The translations under genes were made by a program, and so were the position numbers. A stretch of 64,000 bases of DNA, from NCBI GenBank assembly GCA_037013495.1, contig JAZDXN010000025.1, forward strand, positions 62,001 to 126,000, given 5' to 3'. Under the pieces are notes generated by a model, which was not told the origin of the DNA, made no database searches, and saw only the letters and a list, made by a program, of their open reading frames with translations. The stretch is from Hippophae tibetana. Taxonomy: Eukaryota > Streptophyta > Magnoliopsida > Rosales > Elaeagnaceae. Numbering within the stretch: position 1 is the first letter of the stretch; each line of letters begins with the position of its first letter. Below are positions 1-15,189 of this stretch, one piece after another.

Positions 1-3000
1 TTACATCGTTTACACCACTTACTGAGTGTTTAAAGTTTTTGACGCACCATTTTCAACTTACTTACTTCTGGTTTATTTCAATAGAGCTATACAGGAGATA
101 TTGGTGCCAACCTAGGTTTGATTATTAATATTTTCAATCAATCCCTATTCTTCAAAAAAAATAAGAGAAAAAAAAAGAAAGGGGATGTCGTTCATATATT
201 CAAAAACAAAAATAACATTTGGTTAATATGAGTTACAATTTTCAATGGAGAAAACTTTTGACTCGTGTATCGAAACCACTATTATAATATATCAAATCGA
301 AGCTCGTATCAAATTACACAATATGTTTTGGTCCCGTCAAAGAAAATCTTTTTGTACCCAAACTTCATCGTTTACATCACTTACCGAGTGTTTAAAGTTT
401 TTGAAGCACCGTTTTCATTTTACTTATTTTTGGTTTAATTCAATAGGGCTATAAAGGAGATATTGGTGCAAACCTAGGTTTGATTATTTATATTTTCAAT
501 CAATCCCCATTCTTCAAAAAAAATAAGAGAAGAGAAAAAGAAAGAGGACGTCGTTCATATTTTCAAAAACAAAAAAGCATTTGGTAAATATGAGTTACAA
601 CTTTCAATAGAGATAACTTTTGACTCGGGTATCGAAAACACTATTATAATATATCAAAACGAAGCTCGTATGAAATTACACAATATATTTTGGTCGCTCC
701 AAGGAAAATCGTTGTTGTACACAAATTACATCGTTTATATCATTTATCGAGTGTTTAAAGTTTTTGAAACACCGTTTTCATTTTACTTACTTCTGGTTTA
801 ATTCAATAGGGCTATACAGAAGATATTGGTGCCAAACTAGGTTTGATTATTTATATTTTGAATCAACCCCATTTTTCAAAAAAAATAAGAGAAGAGAAAA
901 AGAAAGAGGATGACGTTCATATTTTCAAAAATAAAAAAACATTTGGTAAATATGAGTTACAACTTTCAACGGAGATAACTTTTGACTCCGGTATCGAAAC
1001 CACTATTATAATATATCAAATTGAAGTTCGTATGAACTTACAAAATGTGGTATGGTCCAGCCAAGGAAAATCGTTTTTGTAGCCAAATTATATCGTTTAT
1101 ATCACTTACCGAGTGTATAACGTTTTTGATGCACAATTTTCATTTCATTTACTTCTGGTTTAATTCAATAGAGCTATACAGGAGATATTGGTGCCAAGAT
1201 AGCATTGTTTATATATATTTTCAATCAGTCGCTATTCTTCAAAAAAAATTAGAGAAGAGAAAAAGAAAGAGGATGTCGTTCATATTTTCAAAAACAAAAA
1301 AACATTTGGTAAATATGAGTTACAACTTTCAACGGAGTTAACTTTTGACTCGGTATCGAAACCACTATTATAATATATCAAACAGAAGCTCGTATAAAAT
1401 TACACAATATATTTTGGTCGTGCCAAGGAAAATAGTTTTTGTACCCAAATTACATCGTTTACACCACTTATCGAGTGTTTAAAGTTTTTGATGCACCATT
1501 TTCAATTTACTTTTCTAGTTTAATTCAATAGAGCTATACAGGAGATATTGGTGGTGACCTAGGTTTGATTATTTATATTTTCAATCAACCCCATTCTTCA
1601 AAAAAAAATAAGAGAAGATAAAAAGAAAGAGAATGTCGTTCATATTTTCAAAAACAAAAAATCATTTGGTAAATATGAGTTACAACTTTCAATGCAGATA
1701 ACCTTTGACTCGGGTATCGAAAACACTATTATAATATATCAATTCGAAGCTCGTATGAAATTACACAATATGTTTTGGTCGTGCCAAGCAAAATCGTTTT
1801 TGTACTCAAATTACATCGTTTACATCATTTACCGAGTGTTTAATGTTTTTGAAGCACCGTTTTCATTTTACTTACATCTGGTTTAATTGAATAGGGCTAT
1901 ACAGGAGATATTGGTGCCAAACTAGGTTTGATTATTTATATTTTCAATCAGTCTCTATTATTAAAAAAAAATAATCGAAAAGAAAAGGAAAGAGGATGTC
2001 GTTCATATTTTCAAAACTAAAAAAACATTTTTTAAATATGAGTTACAACTTTGAACGGAAATAACTTTTGACTCGGGTATCGAAACCACTATTATAATAT
2101 ATCAAACCGAAGCTCGTATGAAATTACCCAATATATTTTGGTCGTGCCAAGGAAAATAGTTTTTCTACACTAATTACATCGTTTACACCACTTACTGAGT
2201 GTTTAAAGTTTTTGACGCACCATTTTCAACTTACTTACTTCTGGTTTATTTCAATAGAGCTATACAGGAGATATTGGTGCCAACCTAGGTTTGATTATTA
2301 ATATTTTCAATCAATCCCTATTCTTCAAAAAAAAATAAGAGAAAAAAAAAGAAAGGGGATTTCGTTCATATATTCAAAAACAAAAATAACATTTGGTTAA
2401 TATGAGTGACCATTTTCAATGGAGAAAACTTTTGACTCGTGTATCGAAACCACTATTATAATATATCAAATCGAAGCTCGTATCAAATTACACAATATGT
2501 TTTGGTCCCGTCAAAGAAAATCTTTTTGTACCCATACTTCATCGTTTACATCACTTACCGAGTGTTTAAAGTTTTTGAAGCACCGTTTTCATTTTACTTA
2601 TTTTTGGTTTAATTCAATAGGGCTATAAAGGAGATATTGGTGCCAACCTAGGTTTGATTATTTATATTTTCAATCAATCCCTATTCTTCAAAAAAAATAA
2701 GAGAAGAGAAAAAGAAAGAGGACGTCGTTCATATTTTCAAAAACAAAAAAGCATTTGGTAAATATGAGTTACAACTTTCAATAGAGATAACTTTTGACTC
2801 GGGTATCGAAAACACTATTATAATATATCAAAACGAAGCTCGTATGAAATTACACAATATATTTTGGTCGCTCCAAGGAAAATCGTTGTTGTACACAAAT
2901 TACATCGTTTATATCATTTATCGAGTGTTTAAAGTTTTTGAAACACCGTTTTCATTTTACTTACTTCTGGTTTAATTCAATAGGGCTATACAGAAGATAT

Positions 3001-3618
3001 TGGTGCCAAACTAGGTTTGATTATTTATATTTTGAATCAACCCCATTTTTCAAAAAAAATAAATGAAGAGAAAAAGAAAGAGGATGACGTTCATATTTTC
3101 AAAAATAAAAAAACATTTGGTAAATATGAGTTACAACTTTCAACGGAGATAACTTTTGACTCCGGTATCGAAACCACTATTATAATATATCAAATTGAAG
3201 TTCGTATGAACTTACAAAATGTGGTTTGGTCCAGCCAAGGAAAATCGTTTTTGTACCCAAATTATATCGTTTATATCACTTACCGAGTGTATAACGTTTT
3301 TGATGCACAATTTTCATTTCATTTACATCTGGTTTAATTCAATAGAGCTATACAGGAGATATTGGTGCCAAGATAGCATTGTTTATATATATTTTCAATC
3401 AGTCGCTATTCTTCAAAAAAAAATTAGAGAAGAGAAAAAGAAAGAGGATGTCGTTCATATTTTCAAAAACAAAAAAACATTTGGTAAATATGAGTTACAA
3501 CTTTCAACGGAGTTAACTTTTGACTCGGTATCGAAACCACTATTATAATATATCAAACCGAAGCTCGTATAAAATTACACAATATATTTTGGTCGTGCCA
3601 AGGAAAATAGTTTTTGTA
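1..3618. repeat. 6-monomer higher-order repeat (2174-bp offset)
   Basis: Positions 1-1444 recur almost unchanged at about 2174-3618, including private variants such as the unusual ACTTACTGAG, the AGAAGATATTGGTGCCAAAC junction and the cluster around 843-1080 versus 3017-3250. The match stops near 3618, where the second copy switches to a different monomer subtype. The first copy probably extends beyond the left window edge. Confidence 0.85.
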
Positions 3619-4529
3619 CCCTAACTTCATCGTTTACATCACTTACCGAGTGTTTAAAGTTTTTGAAGCACCGTTTTCATTTTACTTACTTCTGGTTTAA
3701 TTCAATAGAGCTATACAGGAGATATTGGTGCCAACCTAGGTTTGATTATTTATATTTTCAATCAACCCCATTCTTAAAAAAAAATAAGAGTAGAGAAAAA
3801 GAAAGAGGATGTCGTTCATATCTTCAAAAACAAAAAAGCATTTGGTAAATATGAGTTACAACTTTCAATGGAGATAACTTTTCACTCGGGTATCGAAAAC
3901 ACTATTATAATATATCAAAACGAAGCTCGTATGAAATTACACAATATATTTTGGTCGCGGCAAGGAAAATCGTTTTTGTACACAAATTACGTCGTTTACA
4001 TCATTTATAAAGTGTTTAAAGTTTTTGAAGCACCGTTTTCATTTTACTTACTTCTGGTCTTATTCAATAGGGCTATACAGGAGATATTGGTGCCAACCTA
4101 GGTTTGATTATTTATATTTTCAATCAACCCCATTCTTCAAAAAAAATAAGAGAAGAGAAAAAGAAAGAGGATAACGTTCATATTTTCAAAAATAAAAAAA
4201 ACATTTGGTAAATATGAGTTACAACTTTCAACGGAGATAACTTTTGACTCGGGTATCGAAACCACTATTATAATATATCAAACCGAAGCTCGTATGAAAT
4301 TACACAATATATTTTGGTAGTGCCAAGGAAAATAGTTTTTGTACCCAAATTACATCGTTTACACCACTTACCGAGTGTTTAAAGTTTTTGACGCACAATT
4401 TTCATTTCACTTACTTCTGGTTTAATTCAATAGAGCTATACAGGAGATATTGGTGCCAAGATAGCATTGTTTATTTATATTTTCAATCAGTCGCTATTCT
4501 TCAAAAAAATTAGAGAAGTGAAAAAGAAA

Positions 4530-7500
4530 GAGGATGACGTTCATATTTTTAAAAATAAAAAAACATTTGGTAAATATGAGTTACAACTTTCAACGGAGAT
4601 AACTTTTGACTCCGTATCGAAACCACTATTATAATATATCAAATTGACGTTCGTATGAAATTACAAAATGTGGTTTGGTCCAGCCAAGCAAAATCCTTTT
4701 TGTACCCAAATTATATCGTTTACATCACTTACCAAGTGTGTAACAGTTTTGACGCACAATTTTCATTTCACTTACTTCTGGTTTAATTCAATAGAGCTAT
4801 ACAGGAGATATTGGTGCCAAGATAGCATTGTTTATTTATATTTTCAATCAGTCGCTATTCTTCAAAAAAATTAGAGAAGTGAAAAAAAAAGAGGATGTTG
4901 TTCATATTTTCAAAAACAAAAAAACATTTGGTAAATATGAGTTACAACTTTCAACGGAGTTAACTTTTGACTCGGTATCGAAACCACTATTATAATATAT
5001 CAAACCGAAGCTCGTATGAAATTACACAATATATTTTGGTCGTGCCAAGGAAAATATTTTTTGTACCCAAATTACATCGTTTACACCACTTACCGAGTGT
5101 TTAAAGTTTTTGACGCACCATTTTCAATTTACTTTCTTCTGGTTTAATTCAATAGAGCTATACAGGAGATATTGGTGCCAACATAGGTTTGATTATTTAT
5201 ATTTTGCAATCAATCCCTATTCTTAAAAAAAAATAAGAGTAGAGAAAAAGAAAGAGGATGTCGTTCATATCTTCAAAAACAAAAAAGCATTTGGTAAATA
5301 TGAGTTACAACTTTCAATGGAGATAACTTTTCACTCGGGTATCGAAAACACTATTATAATATATCAAAACGAAGCTCGTATGAAATTACACAATATATTT
5401 TGGTTGCGGCAAGGAAAATCGTTTTTGTACACAAATTACGTCGTTTACATCATTTATCCAGTGTTTAAAGTTTTTGAAGCACCGTTTTCATTTTACTTAC
5501 TTCTGGTCTTATTCAATAGGGCTATACAGGAGATATTGGTGCCAACCTAGGTTTGATTATTTATATTTTCAATCAACCCCATTCTTCAAAAAAAATAAGA
5601 GAAGAGAAAAAGAAAGAGGATGACGTTCATATTTTCAAAAATAAAAAAACATTTGGTAAATATGAGTTACAACTTTCAACGGAGATAACTTTTGACTCGG
5701 GTATCGAAACCACTATTATAATATATCAAACCGAAGCTCGTATGAAATTACACAATATATTTTGGTCGTGCCAAGGAAAATAGTTTTTGTACCCAAATTA
5801 CATCGTTTACACCACTTACCGAGTGTTTAAAGTTTTTGACGCACAATTTTCATTTCACTTACTTCTGGTTTAATTCAATAGAGCTATACAGGAGATATTG
5901 GTGCCAAGATAGCATTGTTTATTTATATTTTCAATCAGTCGCTATTCTTCAAAAAAATTAGAGAAGTGAAAAAGAAAGAGGATGTCGTTCATATTTTCAA
6001 AAACAAAAAAACTTTGGTAAATATGAGTTACAACTTTCAACGGAGTTAACTTTTGACTCGGTATCGAAACCACTATTATAATATATCAAACCGAAGCTCG
6101 TATGAAATTACACAATATATTTTGGTCGTGCCAAGGAAAATATTTTTTGTACCCAAATTACATCGTTTACACCACTTACCGAGTGTTTAAAGTTTTTGAC
6201 GCACCATTTTCAATTTACTTTCTTCTGGTTTAATTCAATAGAGCTATACAGGAGATATTGGTGCCAACATAGGTTTGATTATTTATATTTTGCAATCAAT
6301 CCCTATTCTTAAAAAAAAATAAGAGAAGAGAAAAAGAAAGAGGATGTCGTTCATATTTTCAAAAACAAAAAAGCATTTGGTAAATATGAGTTACAACTTT
6401 CAATGGAGATAACTTTTCACTCGGGTATCGAAAACACTATTATAATATATCAAAACGAAGCTCGTATGAAATTACACAATATATTTTGGTCGCGGCAAGG
6501 AAAATCGTTTTTGTACACAAATTACGTCGTTTACATCATTTATCCAGTGTTTAAAGTTTTTGAAGCACCGTTTTCATTTTACTTACTTCTGGTCTTATTC
6601 AATAGGGCTATACAGGAGATATTGGTGCCAACCTAGGTTTGATTATTTATATTTTCAATCAACCCCATTCTTCAAAAAAAATAAGAGAAGAGAAAAAGAA
6701 AGAGGATAACGTTCATATTTTCAAAAATAAAAAAAACATTTGGTAAATATGAGTTACAACTTTCAACGGAGATAACTTTTGACTCGGGTATCGAAACCAC
6801 TATTATAATATATCAAACCGAAGCTCGTATGAAATTACACAATATATTTTGGTAGTGCCAAGGAAAATAGTTTTTGTACCCAAATTACATCGTTTACACC
6901 ACTTACCGAGTGTTTAAAGTTTTTGACGCACAATTTTCATTTCACTTACTTCTGGTTTAATTCAATAGAGCTATACAGGAGATATTGGTGCCAAGATAGC
7001 ATTGTTTATTTATATTTTCAATCAGTCGCTATTCTTCAAAAAAATTAGAGAAGTGAAAAAGAAAGAGGATGTCGTTCATATTTTCAAAAACAAAAAAACT
7101 TTGGTAAATATGAGTTACAACTTTCAACGGAGTTAACTTTTGACTCGGTATCGAAACCACTATTATAATATATCAAACCGAAGCTCGTATGAAATTACAC
7201 AATATATTTTGGTCGTGCCAAGGAAAATATTTTTTGTACCCAAATTACATCGTTTACACCACTTACCGAGTGTTTAAAGTTTTTGACGCACCATTTTCAA
7301 TTTACTTTCTTCTGGTTTAATTCAATAGAGCTATACAGGAGATATTGGTGCCAACATAGGTTTGATTATTTATATTTTGCAATCAATCCCTATTCTTAAA
7401 AAAAAATAAGAGTAGAGAAAAAGAAAGAGGATGTCGTTCATATTTTCAAAAACAAAAAAGCATTTGGTAAATATGAGTTACAACTTTCAATGGAGATAAC

Positions 7501-9900
7501 TTTTCACTCGGGTATCGAAAACACTATTATAATATATCAAAACGAAGCTCGTATGAAATTACACAATATATTTTGGTCGCGGCAAGGAAAATCGTTTTTG
7601 TACACAAATTACGTCGTTTACATCATTTATCCAGTGTTTAAAGTTTTTGAAGCACCGTTTTCATTTTACTTACTTCTGGTCTTATTCAATAGGGCTATAC
7701 AGGAGATATTGGTGCCAACCTAGGTTTGATTATTTATATTTTCAATCAACCCCATTCTTCAAAAAAAAATAAGAGAAGAGAAAAAGAAAGAGGATGACGT
7801 TCATATTTTCAAAAATAAAAAAACATTTGGTAAATATGAGTTACAACTTTCAACGGAGATAACTTTTGACTCGGGTATCGAAACCACTATTATAATATAT
7901 CAAACCGAAGCTCGTATGAAATTACATAATATATTTTGGTCGTGCCAAGGAAAATAGTTTTTGTACCCAAATTACATCGTTTACACCACTTACCGAGTGT
8001 TTAAAGTTTTTGACGCACCATTTTCAATTTACTTACTTCTGGTTTAATTCAATAGAGCTATACAGGAGATATTGGTGCTACCCTAGGTTTGATTATTAAT
8101 ATTTTCAATCAATCCCTATTCTTCAAAAAAAAATAAGAGAAAAGAAAAAGAAAGAGGATGTCGTTCATATTTTCAAAAACAAAAAAAACATTTGGCAAAT
8201 ATGACTTACAATTTTCAATGGAGAAAACTTTTGACTCGTGTATCAAAACCACTATTATAATATATCAAATTGAAGCTCGTATCAAATTACACAATATGTT
8301 TTGGTCGTGTCAAAGAAAATCGTTTTTGTACCCAAACTTCATCGTTTACATCACTTACCGTGTGTTTAAAGTTTTTGAAGCACTGTTTTCATTTTACTTC
8401 CTTCTGGTTTAATTCAATAGAGCTATACAGGAGATAATGGTGCCAACCTAGGTTTGATTATTTATATTTTCAATCAACCCAATTCTTAAAAAAAAATAAG
8501 AGAAGAGAAATAGAAAGAGGATGACCTTCATATTTTCAAAAATTAAAAAACATTTGGTAAATATGAGTTAAAACTTTCAATGCAGATAACTTTTGACTCG
8601 GGTATCGAAAACACTATTATAACATATCAAATCGAAGCTCGTATGAAATTACACAATATATTTTGGCCGGGCCAAGGAAAATCGTTTTTGTACACAAATT
8701 ACATCGTTTACATCATTTATCGAGTGTTTAATGTTTTTGAAGCACCGTTTTCATTTTACTTACTTCTGGTTTAATTCAATAGTTCTATACATGAGATATT
8801 GGTGCCAAACTAGGTTTGATTATTTATATTTTCAATCAACCCCATTTTTCAAAAAAAATAAGAGAAGAGAAAAAGAAAGAGGATGACGTTCATATTTTTA
8901 AAAATAAAAAAACATTTGGTAAATATGAGTTACAACTTTCAACGGAGATAACTTTTGACTCCGTATCGAAACCACTATTATAATATATCAAATTGACGTT
9001 CGTATGAAATTACAAAATGTGGTTTGGTCCAGCCAAGCAAAATCCTTTTTGTACCCAAATTATATCGTTTACATCACTTACCAAGTGTGTAACAGTTTTG
9101 ACGCACAATTTTCATTTCACTTACTTCTGGTTTAATTCAATAGAGCTATACAGGAGATATTGGTGCCAAGATAGCATTGTTTATTTATATTTTCAATCAG
9201 TCGCTATTCTTCAAAAAAATTAGAGAAGTGAAAAAAAAAGAGGATGTTGTTCATATTTTCAAAAACAAAAAAACATTTGGTAAATATGAGTTACAACTTT
9301 CAACGGAGTTAACTTTTGACTCGGTATCGAAACCACTATTATAATATATCAAACCGAAGCTCGTATGAAATTACACAATATATTTTGGTCGTGCCAAGGA
9401 AAATATTTTTTGTACCCAAATTACATCGTTTACACCACTTACCGAGTGTTTAAAGTTTTTGACGCACCATTTACAATTTACTTTCTTCTGGTTTAATTCA
9501 ATAGAGCTATACAGGAGATATTGGTGCCAACATAGGTTTGATTATTTATATTTTGCAATCAATCCCTATTCTTAAAAAAAAATAAGAGTAGAGAAAAAGA
9601 AAGAGGATGTCGTTCATATCTTCAAAAACAAAAAAGCATTTGGTAAATATGAGTTACAACTTTCAATGGAGATAACTTTTCACTCGGGTATCGAAAACAC
9701 TATTATAATATATCAAAACGAAGCTCGTATGAAATTACACAATATATTTTGGTCGCGGCAAGGAAAATCGTTTTTGTACACAAATTACGTCGTTTACATC
9801 ATTTATCCAGTGTTTAAAGTTTTTGAAGCACCGTTTTCATTTTACTTACTTCTGGTCTTATTCAATAGGGCAATACAGGAGATATTGGTGCCAACCTAGG
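4530..9900. repeat. 12-monomer offset duplication (4349 bp)
   Basis: The block from about 4530 to 5550 recurs at about 8880 to 9900. Shared private variants include CATATTTTTAAAAATAAAA, the CCAGCCAAGCAAAATCC variant and GGATGTTGTTCATATT. The offset is 4349 bp, about 12 monomers. Confidence 0.75.
4960..7900. repeat. 3-monomer higher-order repeat (about 1087 bp)
   Basis: A trimer repeats at offsets of 1086 and 1087 bp, seen from the matching segments starting at 5317, 6403 and 7490 and the variant AAAATATTTTTTGTACCC at about 5050, 6136 and 7223. Marker variants are TTTTGCAATCAATCCC, TTTATCCAGTG and TCTGGTCTTATTC. Two full units and part of a third are visible. An older partial relative lies at about 3868-4450. 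Confidence 0.8.
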
Positions 9901-12126
9901 TTTGATTATTTATATTTTCAATCAACCCCATTCTTCAAAAAAAATAAGAGAAGAGAAAAAGAAAGAGGATGACGTTCATATTTTCAAAAATAAAAAAACA
10001 TTTGGTAAATATGAGTTACAACTTTCAACGGAGATAACTTTTGACTCGGGTATCGAAACCACTATTATAATATATCAAACCGAAGCTCGTATGAAATTAC
10101 ACAATATATTTTGGTCGTGCCAAGGAAAATATTTTTTGTACCCAAATTACATCGTTTACACCACTTACCGAGTGTTTAAAGTTTTTGACGCACCATTTTC
10201 AATTTACTTTCTTCTGGTTTAATTCAATAGAGCTATACAGGAGATATTGGTGCCAACATAGGTTTGATTATTTATATTTTGCAATCAATCCCTATTCTTA
10301 AAAAAAAATAAGAGTAGAGAAAAAGAAAGAGGATGTCGTTCATATTTTCAAAAACAAAAAAGCATTTGGTAAATATGAGTTACAACTTTCAATGGAGATA
10401 ACTTTTCACTCGGGTATCGAAAACACTATTATAATATATCAAAACGAAGCTCGTATGAAATTACACAATATATTTTGGTCGCGGCAAGGAAAATCGTTTT
10501 TGTACACAAATTACGTCGTTTACATCATTTATCCAGTGTTTAAAGTTTTTGAAGCACCGTTTTCATTTTACTTACTTCTGGTCTTATTCAATAGGGCTAT
10601 ACAGGAGATATTGGTGCCAACCTAGGTTTGATTATTTATATTTTCAATCAACCCCATTCTTCAAAAAAAAATAAGAGAAGAGAAAATGAAAGAGGATGAC
10701 GTTCATATTTTCAAAAATAAAAAAACATTTGGTAAATATGAGTTACAACTTTCAACGGAGATAACTTTTGACTCGGGTATCGAAACCACTATTATAATAT
10801 ATCAAACCGAAGCTCGTATGAAATTACATAATATATTTTGGTCGTGCCAAGGAAAATAGTTTTTGTACCCAAATTACATCGTTTACACCACTTACCGAGT
10901 GTTTAAAGTTTTTGACGCACCATTTTCAATTTACTTACTTCTGGTTTAATTCAATAGAGCTATACAGGAGATATTGGTGCTACCCTAGGTTTGATTATTA
11001 ATATTTTCAATCAATCCCTATTCTTCAAAAAAAAAATAAGAGAAAAGAAAAAGAAAGAGGATGTCGTTCATATTTTCAAAAACAAAAAAAACATTTGGCA
11101 AATATGACTTACAATTTTCAATGGAGAAAACTTTTGACTCGTGTATCAAAACCACTATTATAATATATCAAATTGAAGCTCGTATCAAATTACACAATAT
11201 GTTTTGGTCGTGTCAAAGAAAATCGTTTTTGTACCCAAACTTCATCGTTTACATCACTTACCGTGTGTTTAAAGTTTTTGAAGCACTGTTTTCATTTTAC
11301 TTCCTTCTGGTTTAATTCAATAGAGCTATACAGGAGATAATGGTGCCAACCTAGGTTTGATTATTTATATTTTCAATCAACCCAATTCTTAAAAAAAAAT
11401 AAGAGAAGAGAAATAGAAAGAGGATGACCTTCATATTTTCAAAAATTAAAAAACATTTGGTAAATATGAGTTACAACTTTCAATGTAGATAACTTTTGAC
11501 TCGGGTATCGAAAACACTATTATAATATATCAAATCGAAGCTCGTATGAAATTACACAATATATTTTGGCCGGGCCAAGGAAAATCGTTTTTGTACACAA
11601 ATTACATCGTTTACATCATTTATCGAGTGTTTAATGTTTTTGAAGCACCGTTTTCATTTTACTTACTTCTGGTTTAATTCAATAGTTCTATACATGAGAT
11701 ATTGGTGCCAAACTAGGTTTGATTATTTATATTTTCAATCAACCCCATTTTTCAAAAAAAATAAGAGAAGAGAAAAAGAAAGAGGATGACGTTCATATTT
11801 TTAAAAATAAAAAAACATTTGGTAAATATGAGTTACAACTTTCAACGGAGATAACTTTTGACTCCGTATCGAAACCACTATTATAATATATCAAATTGAC
11901 GTTTGTATGAAATTACAAAATGTGGTTTGGTCCAGCCAAGCAAAATCCTTTTTGTACCCAAATTATATCGTTTACATCACTTACCAAGTGTGTAACAGTT
12001 TTGACGCACAATTTTCATTTCACTTACTTCTGGTTTAATTCAATAGAGCTATACAGGAGATATTGGTGCCAAGATAGCATTGTTTATTTATATTTTCAAT
12101 CAGTCGCTATTCTTCAAAAAAATTAG
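7180..12126. repeat. 8-monomer higher-order repeat (2903-bp offset)
   Basis: Positions about 7180-9225 recur at about 10080-12126 with an offset of 2902-2903 bp. Shared private markers are TTGGTGCTACCCTAGG, CAAATATGACTTAC, the TTTTGGCCGGGCCAAGG variant and AATAGTTCTATACATGAG. The second copy ends abruptly near 12130. This unit overlaps the 3-mer and 12-mer relationships, which shows nested rounds of duplication. Confidence 0.8.
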
Positions 12127-12669
12127 AGAAGAGAAAAAACGAGAGGATGTCGTTCATATTTTCAAAAACAAAAAATCATTTGGTAAATATGAGTTACAAC
12201 TTTCAACGGAGATAACTTTTGACTCCGGTATCGAAACAACTATTATAATATATCAAATTGAAGTTCGTATGAAATTACAAAATGTGGTTTGGTCCAGCCA
12301 AGGAAAATCGTTTTTGTACCCAAATTATATCGTTTATATCACTTACCGAGTGTTTAACATTTTTGACGCACAATTTTCATTTCACTTATTTCTGGTTTAA
12401 TTCAATAGAGCTATACAGGAGATATTGGTGCCAAGATAGCATTGTTTATTTATATTTTCAATCAGTCACTATTCTTCAAAAAAATTAGAGAAGAGAAAAA
12501 GAAAGAGGACGTCGTTCATATTTTCAAAAACAAAAAAGCATTTGGTAAATATGAGTTACAACTTTCAATGGAGATAACTTTTGACTCGGGTATCGAAAAC
12601 ACTATTATAATATATCAAAACGAAGCTCGTATTAAATTACACAATATATTTTGGTCGTGCCAAGGAAAA

Positions 12670-14700
12670 TAGTTTTTGTACCCAAATTACATCGTTTACA
12701 CCACTTACCTAGTGTTTAAAGTTTTTGACGCACCATTTTCAATTTACTTACTTCTAGTTTAATTCAATAGAGCTATACAGGAGATATTGGTGCCAACATA
12801 GGTTTGATTATTTATATTTTCAATCAATCCCTATTCTTCAAAAAACAAATAAGAGAAGAGAAAAAGAAAGAGGATGTTGTTCATATTTTGAAAAACAAAA
12901 AAACATTTGGTAAATATGAGTTACAACTTTCAACGGAGATAACTTTTGACTCCGGTAACGAAACCACTATTATAATATATCAAAACGAGGCTCGTATGAA
13001 ATTACACAAAATATTTTGGTCGCGCCAAGGAAAATCGTTTTTGTACACAAATTACATGGTTTACATCATTTATCGAGTGTTTAAAGTATTCGAAACACCG
13101 TTTTCATTTTACTTACTTCTCGCCTAATTCAATAGGGCTATACAGGAGATATTGGTTCCAAAATAGGTTTGATTGTTTATATTTTCAATCAACCCCATTC
13201 TTCAAAAAAAATAAGAGAAGAGAAAAAGAAAGAGGATGTCGTTCATATTTTCAAAAACAAAAAAACATTTGGTAAATATGAGTTACAACTTTCAACGGAG
13301 ATAACTTTTGACTCGGGTATCGAAACCAATATTATAATATATCAAATTGAAGTTCGTATGAAATTACAAAATATGGTTTGGCCCCGATAAAGAAAATCAT
13401 TTTTGTACTCAAATTACATCGTTTACATCATTTACCGAGTGTTTAAAGTTTTTGAAGCACCGTTTTCATTTTACTTACATCTAGTTTAATTGAATAGGGC
13501 TATACAGGAGATATTGGTTCCAACCTAGGTTTGATTATTTATATTTTCAATCAGTCTCTATTATTCAAAAACAAATAATAGAAAAGAAAATTAAAGAGGA
13601 TGTCGTTCATATTTTCAAAAATAAAAAAACATTCGGTAAATATGAGTTACAACTTTCAACGCAGATAACTTTTGACTCGGGTATCGAAACCACTATTATA
13701 ATATATCAAACCAAAGCTCGTATGAAATTACACAATATATTTTGGTCGTGCCAAGGAAAATAGTTTTTGTACCCAAATTACATCGTTTACACCACTTACC
13801 TAGTGTTTAAAGTTTTTGACGCACCATTTTCAATTTACTTACTTCTAGTTTAATTCAATAGAGCTATACAGGAGATATTGGTGCCAACATAGGTTTGATT
13901 ATTTATATTTTCAATCAATCCCTATTCTTCAAAAAAAAAATAAGAGAAGAGAAAAAGAAAGAGGATGTTGTTCATATTTTGAAAAACAAAAAAAAATTTG
14001 GTAAATATGAGTTACAACTTTCAACGGAGATAACTTTTGACTCCGGTAACGAAACCACTATTATAATATATCAAAATGAGGCTCGTATGAAATTACACAA
14101 TATATTTTGGTCGCGCCAAGGAAAATCGTTTTTGTACACAAATTACATCATTTACATCATTTATCGAGTGTTTTAAGTTTTCGAAACACCGTTTTCATTT
14201 TACTTACTTCTCGTCTAATTCAATAGGGCTATACAGGAGATATTGGTGCCAACCTAGGTTTGATTATTTATATTTTCAATCAACCCCATTCTTCGAAAAA
14301 AATAAGAGAAGAGAAATAGAAAGAGGATGTCGTTCATATTTTCAAAAACAAAAAAACATTTGGTAAATATGAGTTACAACTTTCAACGGAGATAACTTTT
14401 GACTCGGGTATCGAAACCACTATTATAATATATCAAATTGAAGTTCGTATGAAATTACAAAATATGGTTTGGCCCCGATAAAGAAAATCATTTTTGTACT
14501 CAAATTACATCGTTTACATCATTTACCGAGTGTTTAAAGTTTTGGAAGCACCGTTTTCATTTTACTTACATCTAGTTTAATTGAATAGGGCTATACAGGA
14601 GATATTGGTTCCAACCTAGGTTTGATTATTTATATTTTCAATCAGTCTCTATTATTCAAAAACAAATAATAGAAAAGAAAAGGAAAGAGGATGTCGTTCA
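12670..14700. repeat. 3-monomer higher-order repeat (1091-bp offset)
   Basis: Positions about 12670-13620 match about 13760-14710 at a 1091-bp offset. Shared markers are the GACTCCGGTAACGAAACC variant, TTCTCGTCTAATTC or TTCTCGCCTAATTC, and GGTTTGGCCCCGATAAAG. The segment is flanked by monomers of other subtypes. Confidence 0.7.
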
Positions 14701-15060
14701 TATTTTCAAAAACAAAAAAACAGTTGGTAAATATGAGTTACAACTTTCAACGGAGATAACTTTTGACTCCGGTATCGAAACCACTATTATAATATATCAA
14801 ATTGAAGTTCGTATGAAATTACAAAATATGGTTTGGCCCCGATAAAGAAAATCATTTTTGTACTCAAATTACATCGTTTACATCATTTACCGAGTGTTTA
14901 AAGTTTTTGAAGCACCGTTTTCATTTTACTTACATGTAGTTTAATTGAATAGGGCTATACAGGAGATATTGGTTCCAACCTAGGTTTGATTATTTATATT
15001 TTCAATCAGTCTCTATTATTCAAAAACAAATAATAGAAAAGAAAAGGAAAGAGGATGTCG
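14400..15060. repeat. Single-monomer tandem duplication
   Basis: Two adjacent monomers of the same subtype (about 14400-14755 and 14760-15060) share the private variants GGTTTGGCCCCGATAAAG, the ATTGGTTCCAACC junction, and CTATTATTCAAAAACAAATA. It is a simple one-monomer duplication next to the 1091-bp HOR. Confidence 0.7.
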
Positions 15061-15189
15061 TTCATATTTTCAAAAATAAAAAAACATTTGGTAAATATGA
15101 GTTACAACTTTCAACGGAGATAACTTTTGACTCCGGTATCGAAACCACTATTATAATATATCAAATTGACGTTCGTATGAAATTACAAA

